From assembly GCA_002786025.1 (NCBI GenBank), contig NHNW01000074.1, forward strand, positions 140,126-204,125: a DNA stretch of 64,000 nucleotides, written 5' to 3'. The DNA is from Zasmidium citrigriseum (Eukaryota; Ascomycota; Dothideomycetes; Mycosphaerellales; Mycosphaerellaceae). Under the pieces are notes generated by a model. It saw only the letters and a list, made by a program, of their open reading frames with translations. It searched no databases and had not been told where the DNA came from. Both the position numbers and the translations under genes were made by a program. Shown in pieces: positions 36,010 through 48,370 of the stretch; position 1 is the first letter of the stretch; the number at the start of each line of letters is the position of its first letter.

Positions 36010-37670
36010 AAATAATAAGACTCTATATAATTCGATATAAGTATTATACTACCTACTCCGCGCTTTAGTAGCTAATAGTAAATAGTCTTAAATATATAGC
36101 TACCTATACTAATAAAACCTATCTTACTACTAAAGATACCGAGCCTCTCCCTATTCTAAGCTTAATAGTAACTAACCCGGAGGGCCGGCTAGCGTAGATA
36201 GGCGATAACGAATATAATACGAAGATATTAAAGGAAAGACTATAGCTAGTCCCGTATCTCGCTTATATTATATAACTTACTATTAGCGACTTCTACGATT
36301 TACTTAAGATTCGACCGAAGAACGAGGTGTTTAAGCGTAACTAGAATAAGAAGGACTAACGCGAGGCGCTAGAGAATAAGAAGGAAAAGCGTAATATTAA
36401 TTACGGATATCTATATATCCTAGCTAAGGTTCGGAATATTAACCGTAGTAGTAGCGTAGTAGTACTAATTTTTTNAAATAATAAGACTCTATATAATTCG
36501 ATATAAGTATTATACTACCTACTCCGCGCTTTAGTAGCTAATAGTAAATAGTCTTAAATATATAGCTACCTATACTAATAAAACCTATCTTACTACTAAA
36601 GATACTAAGCCTCTCCCTATTCTAAGCTTAATAGTAACTAACCTAGAGGGCTAGCTAGCGTAGATAGGCGATAACGAATATAATACGAAGATATTAAAGG
36701 AAAGACTATAGCTAGTCCCGTATCTCGCTTATATTATATAACTTACTATTAGCGACTTCTATAATTTACTTAAGATTCGACCGAAGAACGAGGTATTTAA
36801 GCGTAACTAGAATAAGAAGGACTAACGCGAGGCGCTAGAGAATAAGAAGGAAAAGCGCAATATTAATTACGGATATCTATATATCCTAGCTAAGGTTCGG
36901 AATATTATAGTAGTAGCGTAGTAGTACTAATTTTTTTACTAGCTCCGCGCTTCTATCCTTTAGATTTTAGTAAGTATATAGCGGCTAGAAGCCTTTCTTA
37001 ATCTCTAGAAGAAGTACTTAGAGAAAGAAAATACTCTCTATACGAAGTTAGTTAGCGGAGGGGCCTTTAATAAGAAGCGACGGTAGACCCGTCTATTAAT
37101 ACCTATATAGGATATAACGACGCGCTAGGACTTAATAACGTATATACTAATACGTTACGTTAAAATCTATCGATTTATCGACGAGTTCCTCTAANCTCTC
37201 CCTATTCTAAGCTTAATAGTAACTAACCCGGAGGGCTAGCTAGCGTAGATAGGCGACAACGAATATAATACGAAGATATTAAAGGAAAGACTATAGCTAG
37301 TCCCGTATCTCGCTTATATTATATAACTTACTATTAGCGACTTCTACGATTTACTTAAGATTTAACCAAAGAACGAGGTATTTAAGCATAACTAGAATAA
37401 GAAGGACTAACGCGAGGCGCTAGAGAATAAGAAGGAAAAGCGTAATATTAATTACGGATATCTATATATCCTAGCTAAGGTTCGGAATATTAACCGTAGT
37501 AGTAGCGTAGTAGTACTAATTTTTTTACTAGCTCCGCGCTTCTATCTTTTAGATTTTAGTAAGTATATAGCGGCTAGAAGCCTTTCTTAATCTCTAGAAG
37601 AAGTACTTAGAGAAAGAAAATACTCTCTATACGAAGTCGGTTAGCGGAGGGGCCTTTAATAAGAAGCGAC
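36010..37670 (+). repeat. Three near-identical partial copies of the transposase middle section, joined by single Ns
   Basis: Copy A (36010-36474), copy B (36476-37194) and copy C (37196-37670) align. A 36010 matches B 36476, and C 37196 matches B 36611 and A 36145. Single N bases at 36475 and 37195 mark the joins, and copy C runs into the gap. Copies differ mainly by C/T and G/A changes plus a 4-bp deletion in B. Either several element copies lie in tandem or the assembler stacked reads from different copies. Confidence 0.75.
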
Positions 37671-38332
37671 NNNNNNNNNNNNNNNNNNNNNNNNNNNNNN
37701 NNNNNNNNNNNNNNNNNNNNNNNNNNNNNNNNNNNNNNNNNNNNNNNNNNNNNNNNNNNNNNNNNNNNNNNNNNNNNNNNNNNNNNNNNNNNNNNNNNNN
37801 NNNNNNNNNNNNNNNNNNNNNNNNNNNNNNNNNNNNNNNNNNNNNNNNNNNNNNNNNNNNNNNNNNNNNNNNNNNNNNNNNNNNNNNNNNNNNNNNNNNN
37901 NNNNNNNNNNNNNNNNNNNNNNNNNNNNNNNNNNNNNNNNNNNNNNNNNNNNNNNNNNNNNNNNNNNNNNNNNNNNNNNNNNNNNNNNNNNNNNNNNNNN
38001 NNNNNNNNNNNNNNNNNNNNNNNNNNNNNNNNNNNNNNNNNNNNNNNNNNNNNNNNNNNNNNNNNNNNNNNNNNNNNNNNNNNNNNNNNNNNNNNNNNNN
38101 NNNNNNNNNNNNNNNNNNNNNNNNNNNNNNNNNNNNNNNNNNNNNNNNNNNNNNNNNNNNNNNNNNNNNNNNNNNNNNNNNNNNNNNNNNNNNNNNNNNN
38201 NNNNNNNNNNNNNNNNNNNNNNNNNNNNNNNNNNNNNNNNNNNNNNNNNNNNNNNNNNNNNNNNNNNNNNNNNNNNNNNNNNNNNNNNNNNNNNNNNNNN
38301 NNNNNNNNNNNNNNNNNNNNNNNNNNNNNNNN
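37671..38332. other. Assembly gap of 662 N
   Basis: This run of undetermined bases lies inside the hAT transposase region. Its length may be an estimate. Confidence 0.99.
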
Positions 38333-39479
38333 TAATAGGAAGGATAGTACTAGGAATTATTAAAGAAGCTCTTCCTTAAGAAGTACCGAGATTTTATACT
38401 AGCTAAGGACTTCGCTACGGTAATAGATAACTCTTAGTAGGATAGTAACTTTTCGTTTAGTAACGAGCCCGATACTATAGTAGCGATAACGATAGAAGAG
38501 GAGTTTAAGAACTATAAAACTACTAGTAAGTATTATATCGTAGTAGTACCGTAGTAGTACCGTAGTAGTAGTTACTAACTATTTATAGTATACCTTAACC
38601 TTAAAGTTAGCGACGACCCTTTAAAGCTATAGAAGCTAATCGAGTATCTATATCTATAGCTAGCTTAAGTCGCCCGTAATATTCTCGCCGTACCTAGTAC
38701 TAGCGTTACTATTAAGCGCCTATTTAGTATTACGCGGTATTAGAATCGCTTTAATCGCCCGTATAACGGAACTAACTTCTCGGACTAGATAATAGCTTAT
38801 ATAGCTCTTAATAATAGTTAGCGTAAGATCGTTACCGAGATTAGGGACGATCTCTACTATAATCCTTTATTTAAAGGGGAAGAAGATACTATTTAAGAAC
38901 ATACCTCGCGGCTATAGGAAGTTAAGATGTTTCGAAGGCTAGTAACGAAGGCGATATTATCCTTAATATCGTTATCGCCTCTAACGTCGACGTCGAACTT
39001 ATTATATCTACGAAGAAGTATAGGTAAGAGGCCTATTCGAGATCTATATTAAATCGGTTAATAGAACGATTCGGCTTAAAATTAGGCTATATAGCCTATT
39101 GTAACCGTACTATATTAGGCTATTTATATATATTAGAATTATCGTCGTCTAATTAGATATAGTAGTAGATATACTCGTATAAGTATTTAGGCGGGTTAGC
39201 TAAGTAGTTCCCGCTACTCCTCTTCTATAGAAGGTTAATCTATTTAAAGACGCGCTATAGATACGCCTCTAAAAGGACGTTTAGGTCTATTAAGCGTATA
39301 CGAGTAGCTTATCTTTAAATAGATCCACCTTCTATAGGAGACGAACTCGTATACTAGAGGTATCCGTTTAGATATTCAAGTACTTCTACTACTATATCTA
39401 ATTAAGACTTTCTTTTTAAACTACTACTACGTTACTACTACGGATCTCTTTTTAGCCTCCTAGTATCCTACGTAGTAAA

Positions 39480-39570
39480 GGGATCCCTACGGGAAAAGGG
39501 ATCCCTTTTTATATAAGGGAGCCCTTTTAACCTAAGGGATCCCTTTTCCTATAGGGATCGGGAAATCCTA
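39480..39570. repeat. Subterminal palindromic iterons at the right end of the hAT element
   Basis: Four variants of a(a)agggatcccttt occur within 80 bp, including the palindrome aaaagggatccctttt. They lie about 90-170 bp inside the right inverted repeat. hAT transposases commonly bind repeated subterminal motifs, so this is a likely binding region. Confidence 0.5.
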
Positions 39571-39652
39571 AATCCTACCTTATCCTAGGGGATAGATATC
39601 TATATCCCTTCCCTACTAGGATAGGATATATATAAACCTATAGTAATACCTA

Positions 39653-39660
39653 TCGTAGTA
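39653..39660. repeat. Right 8-bp target-site duplication of the hAT element
   Basis: The sequence tcgtagta directly follows the right inverted repeat and is identical to the copy at 28269-28276. Confidence 0.65.
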
Positions 39661-40565
39661 GGTACCCTAGTCTAGTCGCTTTAAAGAAGAAGCTAATCTA
39701 TTATAGATAATACTAATCGTTCTAACTATTTAAGACCTTAATAGCTCGAGAGTTAATAGTAACTACTACCTCTGCTCTATAAAGTCTATTATATTCTACC
39801 TAGAGGAATATAGTAATTAGGATACCTATACTACTATTAAGGCTAGTATCGATAAAGGCGTCCTCGAATACCTTAGCTTAGATAAGGTCTATAACGAGCG
39901 CGAGTAGGTACCTATTAGCTACCTCCTTAGTATAAAGCGACTCGTCTACGCCTATCTCGCTAAAGAGGATAAACCGCCCGTTACGTTTACGTTTAGTAGA
40001 TAGTAGCGTATATACGTTATACTAACTATAGAGATATAGTACTATAAAGAGCGTAAGTTTAATCCTTACGCTAGTCTCGCTAATAAGAACTAATTCGATA
40101 ATCTAGTTACTAGTACTATATATATTAGACTATAGGCTATATATACTAACTAAGCTAGCTCGACTAGCTTCCTTCTTACTAGCGAGCTACTAAACTAGAA
40201 CCTCGTTAAGTTCGACTCTTCGATTAAGAAGAAGTCTCTACCTACTATATAGTACTATATTACTACCTAGTTAGAGAATATAAGGGATTACGTAACTAGG
40301 TCGTAAAGGTAGTATATTCGTCGAGGTAGTAAGAGATAGACTCGTAGACTAGATATTAGATTAGAAGATAGAGCGGCCGTATATAGCTTAATATAAATTC
40401 TAGCTATTACTATAGTTATCTATTATTAATTAAACTTCTCGTCTCCTATTCCTATACCTTCCTCTAGGCCTCGTATATATACTTAGCGTAGTATATAGCT
40501 ATCGTAGATATATATCCTTATCGAGTCGTAATTCGCTATTATCTTTATAGCTAGGTTAGGTAATA
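39661..40565. other. RIP-degraded sequence, no element recognised
   Basis: This stretch follows the right end of the hAT element up to a minisatellite. It is CpA/TpG-free with some longer stop-tolerant frames that I cannot name. Confidence 0.4.
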
Positions 40566-41095
40566 TATTCTTAGAGCGAAGAGTAAAAGGATTAATCGAC
40601 TCTTAAGGAACGAGTCTCTAGCCTAGTCCTTAACCTATTATATTCTTAGAGTAGCTTAAAATTAATCGACTCTCCTATCTAGTCCTTAACCTATTATAGT
40701 CCTTAACCTATTATATTCTTAGAGTAGCTCGAAATCGATCGACTCTCCTATCTAGTCCTTAACCTATTATATTCTTAGAGTAGCTCGAAATCGATCGACT
40801 CTCTCGTCTAGTCCTTAACCTATTATATTTAGCCCTATCGACTCTCTAGCCTAGTTCTTAACCTATTATATTCTTAAAGTAGCTCGAAATCTATCGATAT
40901 CCTTCTTAGAGTAAATAGATCGACTCCCTAGCCCCCTATAATATATTCTTAGAGTAGCTCTACTCTATATTCTTAGAGTAGTATAGTATCGATTAACTCT
41001 CTAGCCTAGTCCTTAATATATTATATTCTTAGAGTAAATAGATCGACTTTCTAGCCTAGTCCTTCTTAGATCGATCGATTCTCTAGCCTAGTCTT
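40566..41095. repeat. Degenerate minisatellite with a unit of about 60 bp
   Basis: A unit containing ttcttagagtagctcgaaat, then cgatcgactct, then ctagtccttaacctattata is repeated about eight times with truncations. Isolated degraded units recur at about 41690-41760, 41830-41900 and 42240-42290. The array is non-coding in appearance and may be part of an LTR or element terminus. Confidence 0.7.
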
Positions 41096-42809
41096 CCTTT
41101 CCTTTTAACTTTAATCTCTAACCTACCTCGGGCTATAACGGGTTATCCGCTCTCCTCTAAACTTAGCGTTTCTAAGTTTCTTCTTCGTAGATAGCTCGAT
41201 ATATATAGCTATATAGCTAATAGGTTATATAAACTATTTCTAGCCTTCTATAGCGTTTCTATATAAGCTAAAGAGGGTACCCTTTACCTAACGCTCTAAT
41301 TTAGACGTTTCTTCGAGCCGCTAGCTAGTTTAGCTACTACTACTATAGGTGTTACCTTCTAAAGCCTTACCTAGGCCCCGCTATAATATATATTTACTAC
41401 TAACGCCGCTACTACTATCTATCCCCCTTCTCTATTATACTTATCTATCTCGACGTATACTCTTTATTAGCTACTAACTACGTATACTACTAGAATAAAT
41501 AAGTACCTACTAGAGCGCTTTAGTAGCTCGTAACGTAGTAGCTAAGGTAACTATCGACTATAATAGGTAGAAGTCCTTATACTTCTACCTAAGCTAAACC
41601 CTCGAATCCGTAAGTACTTCGAGGCGAAGCCTACTAGTAGTAGTAGCTAGCTATACTTCTAGAATACCTAACCTCTAATATATAATTAGAGTAGCTTGAA
41701 ATCTCTAGCCTAGTCCTTTAATATATTCTTAGAGTAAATTAATCGACTCTTTAGCCTAGTCTAGCTAGTCTAGTCTAGTCTTAAGCCTTTAATAATAAAC
41801 GCTAGTCCCCTAGCGTCCTCTAACGTATATTTAGAGTAAATCGATAGACTTTAACTCTCTAGCTCCGTCCTCGAACGCTCTCTAATATATACTTAGAGTA
41901 AGGAGTCCTTCTACGACTAGTCTATCTACGAGGGAGTATCGTTTCTAGTTATATATACCTAGGCGAAGCTTCTATTAATTTATAGCTAAGAATCTAATCG
42001 AGATAGCTAATCCCTAAGGATCTAGTACTAGTAGCTTCTCTCGTTAAATTTATAGCTTATTAATAGGACCTATATTTCCTATTATCTACCTCGTTAGTAC
42101 CTATAGCTAAATTTAGCTATATAGCGTAATCTTTAGTCCTTTTTTACGTATCTCCTATATAGTAGGAATATAAATATTATAATAAAATATTAAATTAACG
42201 CCTATATCCTTATATATTAATCTAATAGAGTTTCTCCTCCTCTAATATATAATTAGAGTAGCTCGAAATACCTAGCCTAGTCCTTTAATTTATACTAGAA
42301 TCGATCGCTTCTTCTCGAACTTATCGCTAAAGGGGTATATCTTCCTATCTTAGATAAATATAGGAACTTCGAGGGTCTATACCTATTTCTTAAGGCCTTA
42401 TTAATCCCTTTAGATACTCGTTTATATACCTATATACTAGGAAACTAAGTAGATCCGCTAGCTAATAATCGTTAAGCTCGTACTTCCTAACCGTCTATAA
42501 ATAGTAGTTACTACTTAGTAATATAGTTAGGAGCTCGCTTATTAATAGCCTTTAAGTATATATATACTTAATTATAAGGAAGGAGTAGGTACGCGAGTAA
42601 TTACGCTATTAAGAAGGTAGATACCTAAGGCCGCCTACTCGCTACTATAAAAGAAGAGTTTCTTCTACTTCTTAACTTAAACTAAATAACTACCTCTTTA
42701 CTACTACCTTCCCTTTTCTCTTCCCTCTTCTAACCTCTTATACCTTTAATAATACTTAATAACTATACTAACTCTACTACTAGCTTTCCCCCGCTTTCCC
42801 GCTATTAAT
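41096..42809. other. RIP-degraded sequence with scattered minisatellite units
   Basis: Apart from single degraded copies of the 60-bp unit near 41.7, 41.85 and 42.25 kb, nothing is recognised. Confidence 0.4.
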
Positions 42810-43970
42810 AAGGCGCTTAGCTCGTATAAGACGTACTTATTAAGGTAAAGTAAAGCTATAGTAGGGCGCTCTTAACTAAACTAATATAAGCGTAGCTCTA
42901 TTAACCCTAGCGATACTATAGCTAGCTTCGACGTTACTCTAACTAGCTAGCTAACTAGTAATCCTACGTCTAGTAGTAGTAGTAGTAGCTAGCGTCTACT
43001 ATCCTACGATAGTAAGAAGGATACGCTATTAGGTAAGAAGTCTAAGCGCGAGAAGTTAATCGAGAGAATCCGCGAGCTCGTCTATAATACTACCTCTATT
43101 AAGGGCGCTACTATATCCTAGTAGTAGGCTATTACTATTATTAATAGCTACCTAGTCGAAAAGAATAGCCTCTTTAAGTCGCTTAAGAACCCGCCTACTA
43201 CCCTAGCTATACGTCTACTTTCTACTAATTAAGTTAAGTATACGCCTACTATCTAACCTAACTTTACCTTCGATCTTATAGTTAGCCCGAATACCTTACC
43301 TACTATTTTAGCTACTTTATAGAAGTAGGCTAAACTCTACCTATCGAACTAGTAGCTTAAGAATAAGGGTAATACTCGCTATACGAGCTACTAGGCGAAG
43401 GGTAGCTACTACTTTAATATCTATACTACCTATCCTAGCCTATTCTAGGATACCTATACTAAGTATATAGTCGATAGTTATAACGAGAACTACTCCTTTA
43501 GCTCCGCCTTCCGCGATAGTAATAGGCCTCCTCTATCCTCGCCTTAGACGCTAGCTAAAGACTACCTCGAAATTACTAGCGACGCTAACCTACTATCCCG
43601 CTAGAGTTCCGTTATATCTAGTATTAAGTTCGTCGCTAAGGATACTAATATTACTATCTCTAAGCTACTTAACTTCGAGCGGTAAATTAAGGTTACTACT
43701 ACTAGTACGTACTATAGCTATATTACTATTAACTTTAACTTCTACTCTAGCTATCCCTTCTAGGCTTCTAAGATATAGGAGATCTACGCTAATATCTAGT
43801 AGGGGTTATTAGCTACTTTCGGTTAGTAGCTATAGACTCGTACTATTACTAGTAAGGGTAAGGGTAAGCTATTTAGTCCCTCTATACTAGCGAAGGACGA
43901 TTAAGGTAAGCGTAGCGATAGCGGCGACTCTAGCGGCGGTAGCTAGTAAGGGTTTAGATCTTAACTTAAT
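42810..43970 (+). pseudogene. Ghost reading frame of about 385 codons, unknown element protein
   Basis: One plus-strand frame (anchors at 42819, 43011, 43641, 43851 and 43917 are in phase) reads through with only TAA/TAG stops. A poly-Ser stretch is followed by a basic KKSKREKLIERIREL helix, a long Ser/Thr/Tyr-rich body and a GKGKLF...SGDSSGGS tail. This is compatible with a gag-like or structural protein, but no family motif is seen. Confidence 0.4.
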
Positions 43971-45469
43971 AGCTTAGTAGGATAGCTACCTTTCTAGCTA
44001 CCTTTTCTCTTTCTATACTAGCTTTATCGTTCCCTTTAGATAATAGACTAGCTAATACTAGGTCTCTTTCTTCTATCTCTAGGCTAGCTTCCTTTCCTTC
44101 GTAGGTAGTAATAGGTAGAGTTCTAGCTTTCTTTTCTTTCTAATACGATAATATAAGTAATAGGCTAGGCTAGGTAGACTATTCTTTATAGAATTCTCGA
44201 TACTAGCTTCTAGGGATAGTTTCCTTTTATAATAAGCGGCTATATTCCTCTCTATACTTACTAGCTAATAGCCTTCTACTTCTATATTTACTAGCTAAGG
44301 GCCTTATGTTTCTATTCTTATATTAAGATACCTAGGCTTAATAATCTACCTATTAAAAGCTATTAGTTTACTTAAAATTATAAAGGCGTTACTACTAATC
44401 TCGCCGTATTATAGGGTATTATTCTTACCGATATTACTACTATTAACGTTTAGTAGGACCTCGAAAACTAGATAGCTCCTATAATATCTAGTAGTACCTA
44501 AAGAGCTAAACTAGCGTCTAGTTATATATTATTCTAAGCTACTATATTAATAAAAGGTTCTAGTCCTTCCCTAGAGCTTTATAGCGCTATTAGACTTCTC
44601 TAGTAAGCGTCCGACGTTTAGGCTAGATATATAGGTAATACTTAGCGAGCTCTTATTACTATTTACGATAGGTTCGCTATTAGTAGCTAGCTAATTAATA
44701 GTCTTATCTATTTCTTTAAAAATACTATAAGTATCGATAGAGCTATTAGAGAAAGTCCTAGACGTAGCGTAGTAATACGTACGCGACGAAGTCGTCTTAG
44801 CTATAATAGTTAGAGTACTTATATACTCGTAGAAGATATCTAGCTTAGTATCCGCTATTCTTACGCGAGTAGTTTCTTATTATAGCTTAGATTTCTAGCC
44901 TTCCTACCTAGCTCTTCTACGCCTAGGGAAGCCTAATATATCCTAATAATTAATATCCTAGCCCGTCTCTTCTACGCCTTAAAACGCGTATATTCCCTCG
45001 ACCTTTTAGCTCTCTAGCTCGTATCCTATAGAACGATAATTACTTATTATAGCTCGAATCTCTAGCTATATAGCCCCTCTCGTACTCCGCCTTAACTCCT
45101 AGTTATATCTATATCGCTTCTAGTATCGTTCTTAAAGGTATCGTATAGATAATACTAGAGGTCGTCTATATAGCGTAATAGATAAGGTAAAGTCGAGTTA
45201 GCCTTTCGGCTAGCTAGCGTTTAAACCGAGGTAGTTAGGTTTTAGGGTAGTTCGTCTAATTGTATCTACTACGTTAACGCTTCCTAAATTAATATAGTAT
45301 CTACTTTAGAGACTAAGGCTACTACCCTCTCGATCTACCTAGTAGTTAGAGAAGACTACTTATAGTAGTTTATATAAGCTATAGTATCCGCGTATAATAA
45401 TAGTTTTATTAAAGATAAGAAGAATACGGACTACGTACTCGCTTAAAGAGTCCTTAATAGTAAATACGG
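43971..45469. other. RIP-degraded sequence, no element recognised
   Basis: This is sequence between two ghost frames. Stop-tolerant reading gives no motif on either strand. Confidence 0.35.
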
Positions 45470-46390
45470 ATTATTATGTTTCTAAGAGGCCTATATATCC
45501 TATTTAAATACCTCTAAAGGGTCTACTTAGAGTTTCGTAAGTCTAAGAGTAAGGAGAGCCGCCCTTTATTATATACTTAGTATAGAAGTAGGGAAATATA
45601 TAGTACTAGACTACTCGTACTAAGACGAGTATAACTCCTATAAGAAGACTTCTAGATAGTTCGAAGGCTATAGGTATTCGTACTAAATAAATCGATCTCT
45701 ACTCTATAGTAATTACTAGGTAACTAGTCGCCTAAAGACGTATATATATTATAAAGTATATATAGAGATAGTAGAGTCGAGTACGAATAGTAAGAGGTCG
45801 TCGAGTATAGAGAAATCTCTAGGGCCGAAGAGATAGAGAATAAAGGAGCTATTTAAATACTCTAAAGACGAAGTAGTAGACTACTATAGTATTCCTATAT
45901 AGGGCCCCTTCTTACTAACGAGATAGAACGAGGAACTACGCTTAAAATTATTAAGGGACCGCTAGGATCTTATAAAGATAGTTATAGTAGAGGTCTCGAT
46001 AAGTATACTTATAGCTAAGTAGAAGTAGGTATCTAAATATATAGGCCTACTAAGGAAGGAGCTAGAAGAAGACGGAATACTACTAGAGTCGATTATCGTA
46101 GATGATATAGTATTAACGAGTAATAGGACGGGTTATAATACGAAATACCTATCCCTAGAACGCTTATATACCTAGACTTAGGAGTATATATCGCTATTAC
46201 GAGATAGTTCGTCTCGGTAAGATTAGAAGCTAGAAGTATATCTATAAGCCGCCCTACTATCTACTCTATAGAAGTATATAATTATAGTTATACGATAGAT
46301 ATAGTTACTAGCCTAGTAACGTAGTAGTTCTCGTAATTCGAAGCTACTATTAAAAAGGCCCTTATACCGCTATAGTACTTCTTCCTCTAA
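45470..46390 (+). pseudogene. Ghost reading frame of about 300 codons, unknown element protein
   Basis: A plus frame stays in phase from 45471 through 45801, 45867 and 46101 with only TAA/TAG stops. Snippets include YLNTSKGST, EKSLGPKR, KDEVVDYYSIPI and IIVDDIVLTSN. The last contains a DD pair, but the surrounding pattern does not convince me of a reverse transcriptase. Confidence 0.35.
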
Positions 46391-47639
46391 CTATACTATA
46401 TCCTCCCTTTACGAATCTACTCTTTATATACCCGAAACTACTTAAAGGTATACTTATATCGGCTAGGCGCGGCGGCTTAATCGCTACTTATACCGCTATA
46501 GATTCCGTAATAATATTAAGCCCGCTTAGTCGAGGACTAAGTAGCGCTACCTTACTTACCCTATCTAGGTTATAAATTCCCTCCTACTTAATAGTCGTAA
46601 CGGGCGAGCTTCTCCTTACTAGTACGATAGATCGAGTACTATCCCGTCTAAGTACGAAGCTAATTTCCCGCTTTACTATTAATACGCCTTCTACTATATA
46701 GGGAATACCTCTAAATCGGTAGCCTATATATATTCGGTACTTATATACGATCTATATTAATAGCGTAGAGATCCCTAATAGTCTACTAACGCTACTATAC
46801 GACTTTCTATACTAAGGCGTACTAGGAGATAAGTAGAAGTATCGAGTCTATAGCGAGGCGTAGTAGCTATATTAAGAAGTCTACTCTTACTTCTATCGAG
46901 TATTAGTAGTCCTTAAATAGCTCTAGAGGCGGGCGTTACGCTACCTAAAGGTAGTACTATTTAGTAAAGAGCGGAGAGATTAGATATAGTTATAGCGTTA
47001 GTATACTAGGGTATTATACGACGCCGTATCTCGTTTCTACGATAATAGGAATAACGGTCCTATTTTACTATTAGAAATTAGACGTAGATATAGAGGCGAG
47101 TAGGAGCTATAAAAGGAGAGGGCGTAGGAGATCTATAAATACTAGTACGACTCTCGCGCGGCGGATTCGAGTATTACTCTATAGGCTAGTACCTATAAAT
47201 AGGAGTAAATACTACCGAGAAACTTCGTTATAAATAGCGATATTAAGGCGTTCGTAGTTAGATAGCTCTAATAGGAGGGTAACGACTACCTCCGCCTATT
47301 CTACTATAGTATAGATACGCCTAAGGGTTTAGAGGATTCGAGATAGTCTTTACTATAGATATAAGAGATATAGACTATTATAACGATAACGGGGAGAGTA
47401 GGGGAGAGTACGTTAGTTAATACTAAAACTAGATTAGGCTTCTATATAGATTATTTAAGCGTATTACTTACGAGATATAATAGGTAAAATAGTATAATAC
47501 TTAGAAGTTTTAAGTTTACTTCCTTCTATATAGCTTATAATCTATACCTTATCCTTATCTATAATTAAAGATATCCTCGAATCGTCTATCGAAATATATA
47601 CTACCGTCTAGTACTTATCGAAGGATACGGTCTCGAAAT
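46391..47639. other. RIP-degraded sequence, no element recognised
   Basis: No nameable ghost protein or repeat was found here. Confidence 0.35.
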
Positions 47640-47770
47640 CTCGACCTAATTATATCTTAAAGTTACGAGATCTTCGCTATATCTAGTATTATAAGGCTCT
47701 AGATCTTATCTTAATCCTATTTTAAAGTTACGAGATCTTCGCTATATCTAGTCTTATAAGATTTAAATCG
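47640..47770. repeat. Two-copy tandem repeat, unit about 60 bp
   Basis: The segment ttaaagttacgagatcttcg plus ctatatctagt(a/c)ttataag occurs twice in direct orientation. It is probably a remnant of a longer array. Confidence 0.6.
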
Positions 47771-47929
47771 TACCCTCGTCTTCGTATAAGCTATTTAATA
47801 TCGCGACCTCGTCCTTCTTAGAGCGACTAGAGATCTCGCCCTTATCGTAGATATCCTATCTTAGATCTAGCCTTTATCGAGTAGTAGCCTCTCCTCCGCT
47901 AAATTTATAAGTATAGCCTCTCCTAGTAG

Positions 47930-48370
47930 CTAGACTAACGGATTCCTACCTACTTAGCGGCTAGATTAATAAAGTTCTATCTTTAAAATCTATAAATACC
48001 GCGTTCTCGTCTACTAAATAGCTTAATTCCTACCTTCCCTACTAGCTAAATCCGTAAATAGCGCTTTACCTACCTACTAAATAGCTTAATTCCTACCTTC
48101 CTAGCCGCTAAATAGCTTAATTCCTACCTTCCTAGCTATTAAATTACTAGATTCCTACCTTCCTACCTATAAAATCGATAGATTCCTACCGTTCCTATAG
48201 CTAGATCGATAGGATTTACGCGTCCCTAGCGGCTAGATCTACTAGTCTCTCGTCTCCCTAGTAGCTTAATATTCTAGTATCTACTCTTCCTAGTAGCTTA
48301 ATACTCTAATCTCTACTCTTCCTAGTAGTAAAATAAGCCTATCTCTTATCTTCCTAGCGGCTAGATCGAT
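47930..48370. repeat. Degenerate minisatellite with a taaat(a)gcttaattcctaccttc unit
   Basis: Units of roughly 33-40 bp built on aattcctaccttcctagc and a following gctaaatagc or gctagatcgatag segment are repeated about ten times with drift. Non-coding in appearance. Confidence 0.6.

Larger units (their letters stand above)
35500..38870 (+). pseudogene. RIP-killed hAT transposase, interrupted by an assembly gap
   Basis: With TAA/TAG read as former Gln/Trp, the frame shows hAT signatures. The target-domain segment FLSPTTIRRRI is followed by a strand-loop-strand with LNT-stop-STLNRRYAYLG near 35800 and by TIDNALNNKTL near 36000. Beyond the gap, the C-terminal dimerisation motif appears as ARNILAVPSTSVTIKRLFS (about 38670-38730). 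The expected first catalytic Asp reads AAT (35798-35800), a TpG to TpA change. A 63-bp intron-like segment (38526-38588: GTAAGT, TACTAAC, TTATAG) lies upstream of the dimerisation motif. The middle part is duplicated in the assembly (36010-37670), so the exact frame there cannot be followed. Confidence 0.75.
28277..39652 (+). mobile_element. hAT-superfamily DNA transposon with terminal inverted repeats and 8-bp target duplication
   Basis: The left end taggtattactatagg (28277-28292) is the exact reverse complement of 39637-39652. The bases just outside are tcgtagta on both sides (28269-28276 and 39653-39660), the 8-bp duplication expected of hAT elements. Similarity continues inward (ttatatatatcc on both arms). 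A ghost hAT transposase with RNase H-like and dimerisation domains lies inside on the plus strand. The span of 11.4 kb is about three times a usual hAT. The excess includes a 662-N gap, partial duplicate copies and a separate ghost gene, so nested insertions or carried genes are likely. Confidence 0.72.

Noticed and set aside
40566..41095. Minisatellite as a CRISPR array
   Set aside because: Repeats are degenerate and contiguous, without unique spacers, in a fungal repeat block.
46080..46140. VDDIVLT segment as a reverse transcriptase YxDD box
   Set aside because: The flanking sequence lacks the other palm-domain motifs, and the DD pair alone is too weak.
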